Positions 43,899-53,716 of a stretch of DNA of 64,000 nt are shown one piece after another (positions within the stretch are counted from its first letter, which is position 1; every line of letters starts with the position of its first letter). The translations under genes and the position numbers were made by a program. Source of the stretch: Myxococcales bacterium (GTDB lineage Bacteria > Myxococcota_A > Polyangia > Palsa-1104). The notes below the pieces were generated by a model, which ran no database searches, had not been told where the DNA came from, and worked only from the letters and a program-made list of their open reading frames with translations. The DNA lies in the NCBI GenBank assembly GCA_003170275.1, contig PNAM01000088.1, positions 1-64,000 on the forward strand. Reading direction: 5' to 3'.

Positions 43899-44642
43899 TC
43901 ACTGCACCGTCACCGCCGCCAGGGCGGCGATCCCGTTGCCGCCTCCCGGCCCGTTGTTGGTCCAGGTGAGCGTCAGCTTGGTCGCCGACGACGGCCGGTA
44001 GGTGAATTCGAACACGACGTTGTTCGGCGTGTTGCCCGTCGAGGTGACACTGGTGCTCACGAAATCGGGCGCCGAGCCGTCGGCCAGGTGCGCGACCATC
44101 TTGCCCGTCGCGTTGTTCGCGCCGACGTACGCACGCAGCGTGCTGGTTGCGGCCGGATCGGCGTTCGCGGAGAACAGGAAGCCGCTCCCGCCGCCGGTCG
44201 TGTACACCGCACCGCTGCTGGTGCCCGCCATGGTCGGCGCGCCGTCCGACCAGGTGAAGGTCGTCGAGTAGCCGCTGCCCTGCTGCACCGTGCCGCCGAC
44301 CAGGGTGTAGTCGATGAGCGTGGTGCCCCCGGTCTTGCGAATCGCGAACGTGCCGTTGGCGCCCCACTCGATCCAGTCGATCGTGCCTTCCAGCGTCAGG
44401 TTGTCCGCCACCGGAGCGGCCAGAAGCTGCCCGCTCAGCATGCCCGGCAGGTGCAGGTCGGGCGTGGGCGGCACCCCGCCGAGATCTCCGGGCGACGCCA
44501 GGTCCATCGGCATCCCAGGCCCCAGCTCGCCGCCGCCCATCGCCAGATCCGGCGCGCCGCCGCCCGGAGCGAGCGCGCCGACGGTGAACTGGCACCCGGC
44601 GGCGCCGAGCAGCAGCACGTAGCTGAGCGACCAACCGCGCAT
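43899..44642 (-). CDS. Lipoprotein with beta-sandwich-like domain
   Basis: 247 aa with lipobox LLLGAAGC. A Gly/Pro-rich linker (residues 25-65) precedes a beta-rich domain of about 180 aa: LEGTIDWIEWGANGTFAIRK, TVQQGSGYSTTFTWSDGAPT, then NNVVFEFTYRPSSATKLTLT. This looks like a carbohydrate- or surface-binding sandwich. No cysteine apart from the lipidated one. Family not recognised. Confidence 0.7.
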   Translation of the reverse strand: MRGWSLSYVLLLGAAGCQFTVGALAPGGGAPDLAMGGGELGPGMPMDLASPGDLGGVPPTPDLHLPGMLSGQLLAAPVADNLTLEGTIDWIEWGANGTFAIRKTGGTTLIDYTLVGGTVQQGSGYSTTFTWSDGAPTMAGTSSGAVYTTGGGSGFLFSANADPAATSTLRAYVGANNATGKMVAHLADGSAPDFVSTSVTSTGNTPNNVVFEFTYRPSSATKLTLTWTNNGPGGGNGIAALAAVTVQ

Positions 44643-44684
44643 TCGGGGGATGTCATCGATACTGCCTGTTCGCGCGCGGGCCAG

Positions 44685-46805
44685 CTAGGCCCGAGTGACC
44701 GAGACCGGGACTCCGTTCAGGATGGCGGTGCCGACCAGCGGCTCGACGAAGAGCTCGTCGGTGAGCGTGTTGGCGCTCGCACCGGGCAGTGCGCCTGCGA
44801 TGCGCAGGGTGTCCTTGGCGGGCTGGTGGCCGAAGCCGTGCGGCAGCGACACCACACCGCGCATGATCTCGTCGGAGAGCTCGACCTCGACCTCGACGGC
44901 ACCGACGCGGCTCGAGACGCGCACGCGGGCGCCGGTGGCGAGGCTGCGCTCGGCGGCGTCGAGCGGGTTCATGATCAGCCGCGCTCGATCGGGGCCCTTC
45001 ACCAGCGAGCGTACGTTGTGCATCCAGGAGTTATTGCTGCGCAGGTGACGGCGCCCGATCAGCGTCAGCGTCGCCGGCGCATCGGCGCGCGACCGCTCGT
45101 CGATCCAGCGCTCGAGCCGCGGCAGATCGGCGACCAGCGCGCTGGGCGCGAGCCGCGCGCGCCCGTCGGGTGTGCGCACCTTCTCCGCGCGTGCCGGCTT
45201 CAATGGGCCGAGGTCGAGCCCGTGCGGATGGCGCTGCAGCTCCTTCAGGCTCAGCTTGTGACGCCCGAAGCGCAGCAGCAGATCGACGACGCGGTCCGGC
45301 AGGTCCCGCCCGGCGCGCCGCCACAGCCGCCCCAGCCGCGACGAGCCGGGCGCGCCGAGGCGTAGCGCCAGCTCGCTCAGGATCTGCCAATCGTCGAGCG
45401 CGCCGTCGGGCGGCGTCAAGATCGGCGGGTTGTGCCGCACGATGTTGCGCACCGCCAGCCCGAAAAAGATCACGTCGAAGTTGCTGCTCTCGAACAGGTG
45501 AGTCGGCGGGAGCACCAGGTGCGCGTGCCGCGTGGTCTCGTTCAAGTAGAAATCGATCGCCACCATGAAGTCGAGCCCGCCGAGCGCCCGCTCGAGCCGC
45601 GCGCCGTTCGGAGTCGAGAGCACCGGGTTGCCGGCGAAGCAGACGAAGCCGCGCACCTGACCCGCGCCGGGCGTCTCCATCTCCTCGGCCATCGTCACCG
45701 AGGGCAGCGCGCCGAGAAATTCCGGCAGCCCGCGCACCCGCGAGCGCCAGCGTCCGTGGTGGTTGCCGATCAGGCGCCGCCCGAGCGGCGCGATGTCGGC
45801 GGCCGGCTGCGGAAACATGACGCCGCCTTCACGATCGAAGTGGCCGCTGACGAGGTTGAGCGCTTCGATCAGCCAGTTGGCGATCGGGCCGAACTCGTTC
45901 TGACAGGTGCCGATGCGGCCGTAGACGGCGGCGCGCGGCGTCGCAGCGAGCTCGTGGGCCAGCCGACGGATGATCTCGGGCGCGAGGCCGACCGCGGGCG
46001 CCACGCGCTCAGGCGAGAACCGCGCGGCGATCGCCGCCAGCTCCTCGCGCCCGGACGCGACCTCGTCGACGGCGCGCGCGTCGATGAGGCGGTCGGCGTA
46101 CAGCACGTGCAGGAGCGCGAGCAGGAGCGCCGCGTCGCCGCCGGGCCGCACGAAGTGGTGCTCGTCGCACCACGCCGCGGTCTCGCTCCGCCGGGGATCG
46201 ACGAGCACCAGCCGGCCGCCGCGCGCGCGGATGCCTTGCAAGCGGCGCCGCACGTCGCCGAGCGTCATCATGCTGCCGTTCGACGCCGCCGGGTTGGCGC
46301 CGAGCATCAGCAAGAAGTCCGTCCGATCGACGTCGACGATCGGCATCGACAGCGCGTCGCCGTAGACCTGCATGCAGGCGAACAGCCGCGGGTTCGAATC
46401 CTGCGAGTTGGGATCGAAGCGGTTGCGCGAGCGCAGCGCCAGCGTTAGGAGCTGCGCGCCGAGCGCCGCGCGATGGCTGTGCACCGTTGGGTTGCCGACG
46501 TAGAGCCCGATCGCGTCGCGCCCGTGGCGTCGACGGATCGCGCGCAGCCGGGACGACGCCTCGTCGAAGGCCTCGTCCCAGCCGATCGGTTCCCACCCGT
46601 TCGCTCCGCGACGCATCGGCGTTCGCAGGCGATCCGGATCCTCGTGCAGCTCGCGCAGCGCCGGGCCCTTGGGGCAGATGTGGCCGCGCGAGAACACGTC
46701 GTCGGGATCTCCGCGCACCTCGAGGATCCGGTTGTTCTCGACGGTGATTCGCAGCCCACACAACGCCTCGCATAGGTTGCAGGTGAACAGGCGCTCGTCG
46801 GCCAT
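44685..46805 (-). CDS. Molybdopterin oxidoreductase (DMSO reductase family)
   Basis: 706 aa. The N-terminal 4Fe-4S site is C9-x2-C12-x3-C16 with C44 in GHICPKG. Then the bis-MGD domains: RRHGRDAIGLYVGNPTVHSH, LMLGANPAASNGSMM, LVLVDPRRSETA, GRIGTCQNEFGPIANWL, and the C-terminal MopB cap (DELFVEPLVGTAILNGVPV). No Tat signal is visible, so it is probably cytosolic, like the assimilatory or formate-dehydrogenase-H-like oxidoreductases often annotated in this family. The metal ligand (Cys, Ser or Asp) cannot be assigned safely by eye. Substrate unknown; no partner subunit adjacent. Confidence 0.87.
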   Translation of the reverse strand: MADERLFTCNLCEALCGLRITVENNRILEVRGDPDDVFSRGHICPKGPALRELHEDPDRLRTPMRRGANGWEPIGWDEAFDEASSRLRAIRRRHGRDAIGLYVGNPTVHSHRAALGAQLLTLALRSRNRFDPNSQDSNPRLFACMQVYGDALSMPIVDVDRTDFLLMLGANPAASNGSMMTLGDVRRRLQGIRARGGRLVLVDPRRSETAAWCDEHHFVRPGGDAALLLALLHVLYADRLIDARAVDEVASGREELAAIAARFSPERVAPAVGLAPEIIRRLAHELAATPRAAVYGRIGTCQNEFGPIANWLIEALNLVSGHFDREGGVMFPQPAADIAPLGRRLIGNHHGRWRSRVRGLPEFLGALPSVTMAEEMETPGAGQVRGFVCFAGNPVLSTPNGARLERALGGLDFMVAIDFYLNETTRHAHLVLPPTHLFESSNFDVIFFGLAVRNIVRHNPPILTPPDGALDDWQILSELALRLGAPGSSRLGRLWRRAGRDLPDRVVDLLLRFGRHKLSLKELQRHPHGLDLGPLKPARAEKVRTPDGRARLAPSALVADLPRLERWIDERSRADAPATLTLIGRRHLRSNNSWMHNVRSLVKGPDRARLIMNPLDAAERSLATGARVRVSSRVGAVEVEVELSDEIMRGVVSLPHGFGHQPAKDTLRIAGALPGASANTLTDELFVEPLVGTAILNGVPVSVTRA

Positions 46806-46852
46806 CGGCCGAGTATGGACCGGATCGGCCGGTTTCGTGGCACCATGTCGCG

Positions 46853-49546
46853 ATGCGCGCCGTGCTCGCTGCTCTCGTCCTGGCCGCGGCGTGCTCGCCT
46901 CCCGCGTCCGAGCCGGCGACGCCCGAGGGGAAGTTGCGCGCGCGGCTGGGTGTCCCCGACGGCGCCAAGACGGTGGTCGTGTTCGCGCAGGCGGCGCACC
47001 TGGACATCGACTGGCAGAAGACCTTCGACGAGTACTATCAGACGTGGGTCCAGGACCTCTTCGTCGAGGCGCGGCAGATCCTCGACGCTCAGCCGCGCGC
47101 GTTCTACAGCGTCGCCGAGATGGGCTATCTGCAGCGCCACGTGGCCGCGCACCCCGAGGAGCTCGACGCGCTCAGGGCGCACGCGCAGTCCGGCGCGCTG
47201 CGCATCGTCGGAGGTGGGCTGACCAGCCCCGATACGCTGCTGCCCGAGACCGAGCTGATCTTCCGCGACTACCTGCACGGCATCAAGTTCGCCGAGGAGA
47301 CGCTCGGGGTGACGCCGAGCGCGGCGTGGCTGCCGGACTCGTTCGGGCACGCGGCGACCGTGCCGGACCTGCTCGCGGCGATCGGGTTCTCCAGCGTCGG
47401 ATTCGCGCGCGTCGACGGTGCGCCGACCTTCTTCGAGTCGATCAAGAGCGCAACGCCGCCGCCGCCGAAGCCCGGCTCGACGGCCGAGCAACTGGCGCAG
47501 CTCGGCTCGGCCGACTTCGTGTGGCGCGGGCCCGGCGGCGGCGCGGTGCTGGCGCACTGGGTCGCGTCGGGGTTGTACTGCACCGGCGATAACATCGACT
47601 ACGACGAGGTCTTGCAGATCCCGGGCGGGCACCTGGGTGTCTACGACGGCGACCAACACGACTTCACCGACGGCAAGATCGACGGCTACGTGGCCGCGCT
47701 CGGCCCGCTCGCCAAGACGCCGTACGTGTTCGTGCCGGTCGGTTGCGATTTTCAGCATCCCAAGCCGGAGCTGATTTCGTACCTCGACGGCTACAACCAG
47801 CGGCAGTTTTCGCGCACCGGCGTGTGGGCGGTGGCGGCGCCGTTCGAAGACTACGAGGCGCTCGTCGAGGCGCACCGCGACGCGCTGCCCGAGCTGGCGA
47901 TCGACCTGACGCCCTATTTCATGGGCTTCTACGGCACGCGCGCCGGCTTGAAGCGGCGCGTGCGCGACGCCGCCCGGCCGTGGTTTGCCGTCGAGAGCTT
48001 CGCCGTGGCGCTCGCGGACGGGGGGAGCGCGACGATGACCGCGGCGGCGCCGTCCTGGCAACTGCTGGCGCTCTCGGACCACCACGACTTCGTGACCGGA
48101 ACGGCCAACGATCGGGTGGTGTCGACGGAGCAGCTGCCTCTGCTCGATGGGGTCGAGCGCGCAGGGCAGACGGCGCTCGCGGGGGTGGTGAGCGCGATCG
48201 CGAGGCGGATTCCGGCGGCGGCGGGCGCGGCGATGCGGGTCATCGCGTTCAACCCGTCGAGCGTGACGGCGAACGGTGTGGCGGAGCTGGCGATGCCGAG
48301 GGGGCCGCTGGCGGCGCTGCACGGGTCGAGCGGCGCGCGCGTGGTGCCGGTCGAGGTGCTGCCGGCGCGCCGCGGCAGCCCGTCGGGCACGCTGCGGGTC
48401 GCGCTCGAGGATCTGCCGGCGTTCGGCTGGCGCGCGATCGATCTATTTCCCGGGGCAGCGGTGCCGGCGCCTCCCTCCGAGGTCCAGCTGCAGTTGCTGG
48501 ACGCTTCCGGTCAGTCGGCGAGCGGCGCTGCGACCGCGCGGGTCGTCCTTTCGAACGCGCGCGTGCGCGCCGAGTGGGACCGGACCGCCGGATTCGCGTT
48601 GAGCTCACTCACCGTCGACGGCGTGGAGACGCTGGCGGATCGGTCGTTCACGATTGGTGACTACGCCGACCAGGGCGGATTGTGGCGCCTCGGCAACGAG
48701 ATGCCCGGCTGCGCGCTGACGCCGATGCCGCCTGCGGACGATTCCGGCGAGACCGTGCAGGTGCTCGAGCGCTCGCGGCTGTCGGCGCGGGTCGCGTTCG
48801 TCTCGGCGACGGCGGTGCGCGAGGCGCGGCTCGACGCGGGCGCGGGCGGGCTCGAGCTCGCGCTCACGACCTCGGCGCAGCAGGCGACCACGCGCACCGC
48901 GACGTTTGCGCTCGTCGCGGGCGCGCCGCTGCGCACATCGCTCGCGGGCGGGTTCGCCGAGCGGCCGGTCGAGCGCGTCTACTCGCCGACGTTCTGGCCG
49001 GCGGTCGATTGGATCACGGTCGGCGGAACGGCGATCCTGTTGCGCCAGTCGACGGGCGTGCGCTTCGGCGCCGGCGGCACCGTGGAGCTCATGGTGGTAC
49101 GCGATGCGCGCAACGAGCAGTGCGACATCGAGGGCGGCACCGGCAGCGATCCCGACTCGCACCGCATCGAGTGGTTCGTTGAACGCGCGGCGAGCCCCGC
49201 CGACGCCGCGCGTGCAGCGCAAGCCTGGAACCGTCCGGTCGTGCTCGCAGCTGCAGGCGCGTCGGATGCGGACGCCGATCGTCCCCTCGAGGAATCACTG
49301 ATCTCGATCGACGGTGACGGCGTGATCTCGGCGCTCAAGCCGGCCGAGCGCGGCGATGGTGTGATCGTGCGCGTGCTGCTCGAGCCAGGCCCGGCGACGC
49401 TACACCTGTCGCCGCTGCTCGCCGGCCGAACGCAGATGCGCACCGACGCGGTCGAGCGCGACCTCGACGTCATCGGCCCGCCGGCCGCGACGATTACGCT
49501 CGACCGCTCGCGCTTCGGCTCGATCGCGACGCTTCGCCTGCGCTGA
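46853..49546 (+). CDS. GH38-like glycoside hydrolase lipoprotein
   Basis: 897 aa with lipobox LVLAAAC (Cys14). The N-terminal domain has the metal site H49-x-D51-x-D53-W54 and the nucleophile motif WLPDSFGH (D162), both typical of family 38 alpha-mannosidases. The middle helical domain and C-terminal beta-sandwiches (from about 500) are consistent with the family's usual length. It would act outside or in the periplasm on alpha-mannosides. It is solitary and divergent from the molybdopterin oxidoreductase. Lipid anchoring of a GH38 enzyme is not the common form; most bacterial members are cytosolic. Confidence 0.82.
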   Translation: MRAVLAALVLAAACSPPASEPATPEGKLRARLGVPDGAKTVVVFAQAAHLDIDWQKTFDEYYQTWVQDLFVEARQILDAQPRAFYSVAEMGYLQRHVAAHPEELDALRAHAQSGALRIVGGGLTSPDTLLPETELIFRDYLHGIKFAEETLGVTPSAAWLPDSFGHAATVPDLLAAIGFSSVGFARVDGAPTFFESIKSATPPPPKPGSTAEQLAQLGSADFVWRGPGGGAVLAHWVASGLYCTGDNIDYDEVLQIPGGHLGVYDGDQHDFTDGKIDGYVAALGPLAKTPYVFVPVGCDFQHPKPELISYLDGYNQRQFSRTGVWAVAAPFEDYEALVEAHRDALPELAIDLTPYFMGFYGTRAGLKRRVRDAARPWFAVESFAVALADGGSATMTAAAPSWQLLALSDHHDFVTGTANDRVVSTEQLPLLDGVERAGQTALAGVVSAIARRIPAAAGAAMRVIAFNPSSVTANGVAELAMPRGPLAALHGSSGARVVPVEVLPARRGSPSGTLRVALEDLPAFGWRAIDLFPGAAVPAPPSEVQLQLLDASGQSASGAATARVVLSNARVRAEWDRTAGFALSSLTVDGVETLADRSFTIGDYADQGGLWRLGNEMPGCALTPMPPADDSGETVQVLERSRLSARVAFVSATAVREARLDAGAGGLELALTTSAQQATTRTATFALVAGAPLRTSLAGGFAERPVERVYSPTFWPAVDWITVGGTAILLRQSTGVRFGAGGTVELMVVRDARNEQCDIEGGTGSDPDSHRIEWFVERAASPADAARAAQAWNRPVVLAAAGASDADADRPLEESLISIDGDGVISALKPAERGDGVIVRVLLEPGPATLHLSPLLAGRTQMRTDAVERDLDVIGPPAATITLDRSRFGSIATLRLR

Positions 49547-49782
49547 CGTCACTACGTTCCGCCGTTCTCCTGCCATCTGTGCCACGCGTGTTCGTCGATG
49601 CGCCGGTGCCCCAGCGCTCAACAGGCGAAACGCCGGCGCAAGGAGGACCAGCGCACACACGCCGCCATGGAGGGGTTCAAGGACAATCGCAAAGGAAGAG
49701 GATCAGACCAACGCCCAGCCTTCAGGGCGGGGCTTGAAAGAACTTGGCCCCTCGGGCCACTTGATCCCGGGCCGGGCAGCAC

Positions 49783-50784
49783 TCACTGCCAGCCGGCCAA
49801 CAAACCGCACCAGTCCGTGGGCCAACCAGCCGCCGCCGGGCAACAGCCGCCTTGGTTCATGACCCCGGACGGAGCGTGTAAGCAGACGAGCAATTCGTTG
49901 AAGTTGACGCCCAGCGGTGTGGTGCAGCCTTCGGTGTAGCAAGAGTGCTCCGCGGTGTAGCCCGCGCCGGCGACGCCCCAGCCCGATTCGGAATCGGGGG
50001 AAGCATTCACCAACGTTCCGAGAACTGTACCGCTGAAAACGAAGGAGCCCGGTTTCAGTACCGGATTGAGGTCGATGTTTTCAGCGAGGTAGATGACCTT
50101 TCCGCTCGCCGGACCATCGCTCAGCGTGTAGGAGATGAACGTTCCGCCGGGCCAGCCAGAATTGGTCCTGTTCTGGAAGAGGTCGACGGTCCCGGGGCCG
50201 AGGGCGTAGATCGAACCGGAGCCACCATAGTCGACGCCCTGGTCGATCCGCTCTGGAACAAGACTGGTGATCGCGCGATACGGATTGCAATATCGCTTGT
50301 TCTGCGGAGGGACAGGGAGGCATCCGTGCGATCCGGAGGTGCCGCAGACGGAGACCGTGCCGTCGGTCGGTTTGTCCGCGAGCTGCGCGGTGGTGACCGT
50401 CCCGCCCGCCGGGACGGTCGCCGTGATGGTCTGGCTTCCATTGTCCAGCGACACCTCCCCGGTACTCGCGCTTCCGTTCGAGGCCACGACATAGCTCTCG
50501 CCGCACGTCGAGCAGACAGCGACGGCGATCGCCGTATTCGGGATGGTGCCCGACCACTCGTTTCGGTCGCCTGCCTGGCAGGAGGGGGCCGCGGAAGGCG
50601 CGCCATCCGAGTCGCCAGAGTCGGCCGTGCCGTCCGCAGGACCGGATCCTGCGTCGGGCGGCCCACCGTCGGCGCCGCCTTCCTGTTTCGCATCGCTCGA
50701 TGAGCACGCAGCGGCCATCCATGCCAAGGCGCACATCGCGAGCCGCGCGCGCAGCGGACGGGACGTCAAATTGGACCGGACCAT
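49783..50784 (-). CDS. Lipoprotein with degenerate M23-like domain
   Basis: 333 aa. Lipobox MCALAWMAAAC, then a disordered Gly/Asp/Pro linker (residues 30-70). The C-terminal half has RIDQGVDYGGSGSIYALGPG then SYTLSDGPASGKVIYLAENI and SGTVLGTLVNA, the fold pattern of lysostaphin-like M23 peptidases. The first zinc His (in H-x-G-x-D) is replaced by Asp (D-Q-G-V-D), so peptidase activity is doubtful; such variants may bind cell wall. Many Cys near the C-terminus (SC, EGC, VC, CC, WC). Confidence 0.68.
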   Translation of the reverse strand: MVRSNLTSRPLRARLAMCALAWMAAACSSSDAKQEGGADGGPPDAGSGPADGTADSGDSDGAPSAAPSCQAGDRNEWSGTIPNTAIAVAVCSTCGESYVVASNGSASTGEVSLDNGSQTITATVPAGGTVTTAQLADKPTDGTVSVCGTSGSHGCLPVPPQNKRYCNPYRAITSLVPERIDQGVDYGGSGSIYALGPGTVDLFQNRTNSGWPGGTFISYTLSDGPASGKVIYLAENIDLNPVLKPGSFVFSGTVLGTLVNASPDSESGWGVAGAGYTAEHSCYTEGCTTPLGVNFNELLVCLHAPSGVMNQGGCCPAAAGWPTDWCGLLAGWQ

Positions 50785-50982
50785 GCGACCCTCGCCTTCC
50801 AGGGAGGTTCGATTCTACCCTGATGTGCAGGTCGCAGTTAGCAACAGTGGCGCCGAGGTCACGATCGGTGCGAATCGTGCCTTCGAGCCACCGGCCTCCT
50901 GCCACCTTGTGCCACGCGTCCTCGCCGAGTCAGAGCGATCATAGCTCTGGTCGCGCGAAGGGCGATAGACTGCGATCCAGGA

Positions 50983-51228
50983 TCAGCGCGAGCGTTCGCA
51001 GGCGCGGCCAGCGGTGCAGGTCGGCTGCGAGCCCGACGGCGCCGTGCAGTAGTGTCCGAAGTGGGTATCGAACGTGTGGTTCTCCTGCACGATCACGACG
51101 AGGTGATCGATCTTGCTCGTTGGGCACGGCCCGTCGCAGCTGCCCGGCTGACGCACCGGCTGTGGCATCTTGGGCGCGCCGCAGGCCGACAAACCGCCGG
51201 CGACGAGGACCATCACGACGCACCTCAT
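50983..51228 (-). pseudogene. Truncated phosphoesterase (phospholipase-C-type) fragment
   Basis: 81 aa from ATG 51228: lipoprotein signal (VVMVLVAGGLSAC), a Pro-rich bit, then KIDHLVVIVQENHTFDTHFG, the diagnostic N-terminal motif of the phosphoesterase family (non-hemolytic phospholipase C / acid phosphatase), which normally runs for 400-700 residues. Here the frame stops shortly after GHYC. No continuation is seen in other frames down to 50785. It is the front of a deleted gene. Confidence 0.7.
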
Positions 51229-51427
51229 GTGAGGTCATTGTGACATACAACGCCTTGCAGGACTCGTGGTCGGTGGGGCCGAACTGACTAGCAAACGCTT
51301 TCCGGTCGGGCCACAGGACACAGACAGCGCTAGCGTCCCTTCATTAAGAGATGATGAGGGAGCGCAATCGTCTTCCTGTCTGCCGGTAGGATGACTCCGG
51401 CGCCAAGCCGGAACATGAGGTAGACAG

Positions 51428-53173
51428 TTGAAGACTCAGCTCAGGAGGCCGGACTCGAAAGGCGCCCCCGCAGTGTGGAGGGTCCAGCGATCGTCGCTGC
51501 GCGACGCGACTCTCACTGCCGGTTTGCTGCTGATGCTCTTCCCTTGTCTGCTGGCGGTCGTCTCGGTGGTCGGATTCGCGATGGGACTGCCGATCGGCGC
51601 CGTCCACGTTCCGGTCGCCGCGTTCCTCACCGCCCTGTTGGCGGGCGAAGTGGCAGGTGTGCGCGACTCGCGAGCACAGGTGCATCGTTTCGCGCGAGCC
51701 GTAGCCGGCACGAGCCTGTTTGTCGTGGCCTGCCTGTGGGTCGCTGGTCGCTGGAACGATCTCTCCTATGATGGCCAGGCCTATCATCAGTCGGCCGTAC
51801 TGATGCTCGCGCGCGGCTGGAACCCGGTTCGCGATCCGCTTTCACCGGCGCTTGATTCGTTCCACTTGCTACCCGCTCATTATCCGAAAGCGGCATGGAT
51901 CGCGGCGGCGTCGGTCTACAAGCTCACCGGTCACCTCGAGCAAGGCAAGGGGATCAACCTGGTGTTGTTCGGCGGCGCGTTCCTGCTGGTGTGGTCGGCG
52001 CTTCTTGGGCGTTGGCCGGCCCATCCGGTACGCACCGGTTTGTTCGCGCTGCTGGTCGCCCTCAACCCAGTCACGCTGTGCCAGGCGTTCACCTTCTACG
52101 TCGATGGTCAGCTGGCCTGTTGCCTGACGGCGCTGGTCGCGCTCGGCTACCTGGCGTTCATCCAAGCCGATCGCCGAATCGTCCTCGGCGTATTTGCGGC
52201 GATCGTGCTGCTCGTCAATCTCAAGTTCACTGGCGTCCTCTATGCGCCGCTGATGCTGGGCGTCGCGGTGCTCGCCCTCTATCGACTTCACCGCGCCGAG
52301 GCTGCGCGCTCGATGCTGGTTGCCGGTGCGGTCGCACTCACCGTCGGTGTATTGGGCGTCGGCTTCAACCCCTACGTCACCAATCAGCGTGGCCACTCGA
52401 ACCCCTTCTATCCGCTCGCCGGTTCCAGCAGCTTTCTTCCCATGGGCGGGCAAATGCCGCTGGGCTTCGAGACCATGAACCGCTTCGAGAAGCTCGCCTC
52501 CTCGCTGTTTTCGGCCAGCGCGAACTGTCAGCTCGGGCGCGTCGAGTGGAAGCTGCCATTCGAGCTGCGTTCCGGCGAGCTTGCCACCTTCTACAACCCG
52601 GACACGCGGGTGGGCGGTTTCGGGCCGCTATTCGGCGGCTGCTTGTTGCTAGCCACCGTGCTCTACCTGTCATTACTTGCGCGCCGGCGAACAGGTTTTC
52701 AGCTCCCCCTCTTATCGGCCATTGTGATCGGAGTGCTCCTCAATCCAGAGTCGTGGTGGGCGCGCTATTCGCCGCAGCTGTGGCTGATACCACTGGCCGT
52801 ATTGGTTGGCTATCAGGTCGTAGCGGACCCCCGGGGCCGCGCAACGCTCTTCACCTCGACCGTGCTCCTGGCAGCGATGGTCGCCAACACGGCCCTGGTC
52901 GCGCACGGCTATCTAAGCCGCGAGTTCGACGGGCAGCGTGACTACCGCGCGGCGTTGATGCGCCTGAAAGCGCGACCGCAGCCGCTCGATGTGGCTGTCA
53001 GCGACATGGAGTCGAGCCTGGTGCGCATGGCCGATGCAGACCTTTCGGTGCGTTTGATTCCATCCTCCGAGTGCCACAACGCGATTCAGCTTGCCGGCAC
53101 CACGACTCGAATCTGTGCTTCGGCTGTCGCTGAGCGACGACTTGTCGGAAAGCGACCTCCCGATGGGCGGTGA
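51428..53173 (+). CDS. Polytopic membrane protein, GT-C glycosyltransferase-like
   Basis: 581 aa from TTG 51428 (GAGGT upstream); GTG 51474 is an alternative. About 10 to 12 membrane segments, for example LTAGLLLMLFPCLLAVVSVV, TALVALGYLAFIQ, IVLGVFAAIVLLVNLKF, SMLVAGAVALTVGVLGVGF and LPLLSAIVIGVLLN. The loop LSYDGQAYHQSAVLMLARGW after the third segment recalls the D-x-x-x-YH region of lipid-linked-sugar GT-C enzymes. The C-terminal 70 residues are periplasmic. It would transfer sugars to envelope glycans or lipids. Family assignment is by topology only. Confidence 0.6.
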   Translation: MKTQLRRPDSKGAPAVWRVQRSSLRDATLTAGLLLMLFPCLLAVVSVVGFAMGLPIGAVHVPVAAFLTALLAGEVAGVRDSRAQVHRFARAVAGTSLFVVACLWVAGRWNDLSYDGQAYHQSAVLMLARGWNPVRDPLSPALDSFHLLPAHYPKAAWIAAASVYKLTGHLEQGKGINLVLFGGAFLLVWSALLGRWPAHPVRTGLFALLVALNPVTLCQAFTFYVDGQLACCLTALVALGYLAFIQADRRIVLGVFAAIVLLVNLKFTGVLYAPLMLGVAVLALYRLHRAEAARSMLVAGAVALTVGVLGVGFNPYVTNQRGHSNPFYPLAGSSSFLPMGGQMPLGFETMNRFEKLASSLFSASANCQLGRVEWKLPFELRSGELATFYNPDTRVGGFGPLFGGCLLLATVLYLSLLARRRTGFQLPLLSAIVIGVLLNPESWWARYSPQLWLIPLAVLVGYQVVADPRGRATLFTSTVLLAAMVANTALVAHGYLSREFDGQRDYRAALMRLKARPQPLDVAVSDMESSLVRMADADLSVRLIPSSECHNAIQLAGTTTRICASAVAERRLVGKRPPDGR

Positions 53174-53237
53174 CCTGTCGGATCAATTTCATCGGACCTT
53201 AATGGTCCAGCCGGCTGCGGGTAGCCAAGGATGGATC

Positions 53238-53699
53238 ATGCAAACGATGCTGATGGCTGGGGTGGTCCTGATGGCTGCAACCGTGGGGGCCGACGAGAAG
53301 AAGGTGCAGGAAGCGGAGGTGCCCAAGCCGGTTCTCGAGGCGGTGGCCCACAAGTATCCGCGCGCCCGTAGAGTCGGCTACGAGAAGGAGATCGAAAAGG
53401 GCCGCACCACCTTCGAAGTAAAGGTGGTCGACGGCTCCAGGCGGATTGACGTCGATCTCTCCATCGACGGCAAGATCCTCGCAGAGGAGGAGGTCATCAC
53501 CATGGGCGACACACCTGACGCGGTCCGGCGCGCGTTGGCGACGTCGGAAAAGTACGGCAAATGGACGGTGCGCCGGGTCGAGCGGGTGGTGAAAGACGAG
53601 AAAACCGACGCACCCGAGTTCGAGATCGGATTGTTCAGCGGAGCGCAGCGCGCCGAAGTAACCTTTGCCGCCGACGGGCGCGTGCTCTCCACCGAGTAG
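53238..53699 (+). CDS. PepSY-like periplasmic protein
   Basis: 153 aa from ATG 53238 (AAGGA upstream). Signal peptide MLMAGVVLMAATVGA. The mature part has two beta-beta-alpha PepSY-like units: VPKPVLEAVAHKYPRARRVG, FEVKVVDGSRRIDVDLSIDG, then MGDTPDAVRRALATSEKYGK and FEIGLFSGAQRAEVTF. PepSY proteins inhibit peptidases or bind sensor proteins. It converges with the two-component system genes (17-base gap). A palindrome GGACC-TTAAT-GGTCC at 53194-53208 lies upstream. Confidence 0.78.
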   Translation: MQTMLMAGVVLMAATVGADEKKVQEAEVPKPVLEAVAHKYPRARRVGYEKEIEKGRTTFEVKVVDGSRRIDVDLSIDGKILAEEEVITMGDTPDAVRRALATSEKYGKWTVRRVERVVKDEKTDAPEFEIGLFSGAQRAEVTFAADGRVLSTE

Positions 53700-53716
53700 C
53701 ACGGCGAGCTTCTCGA

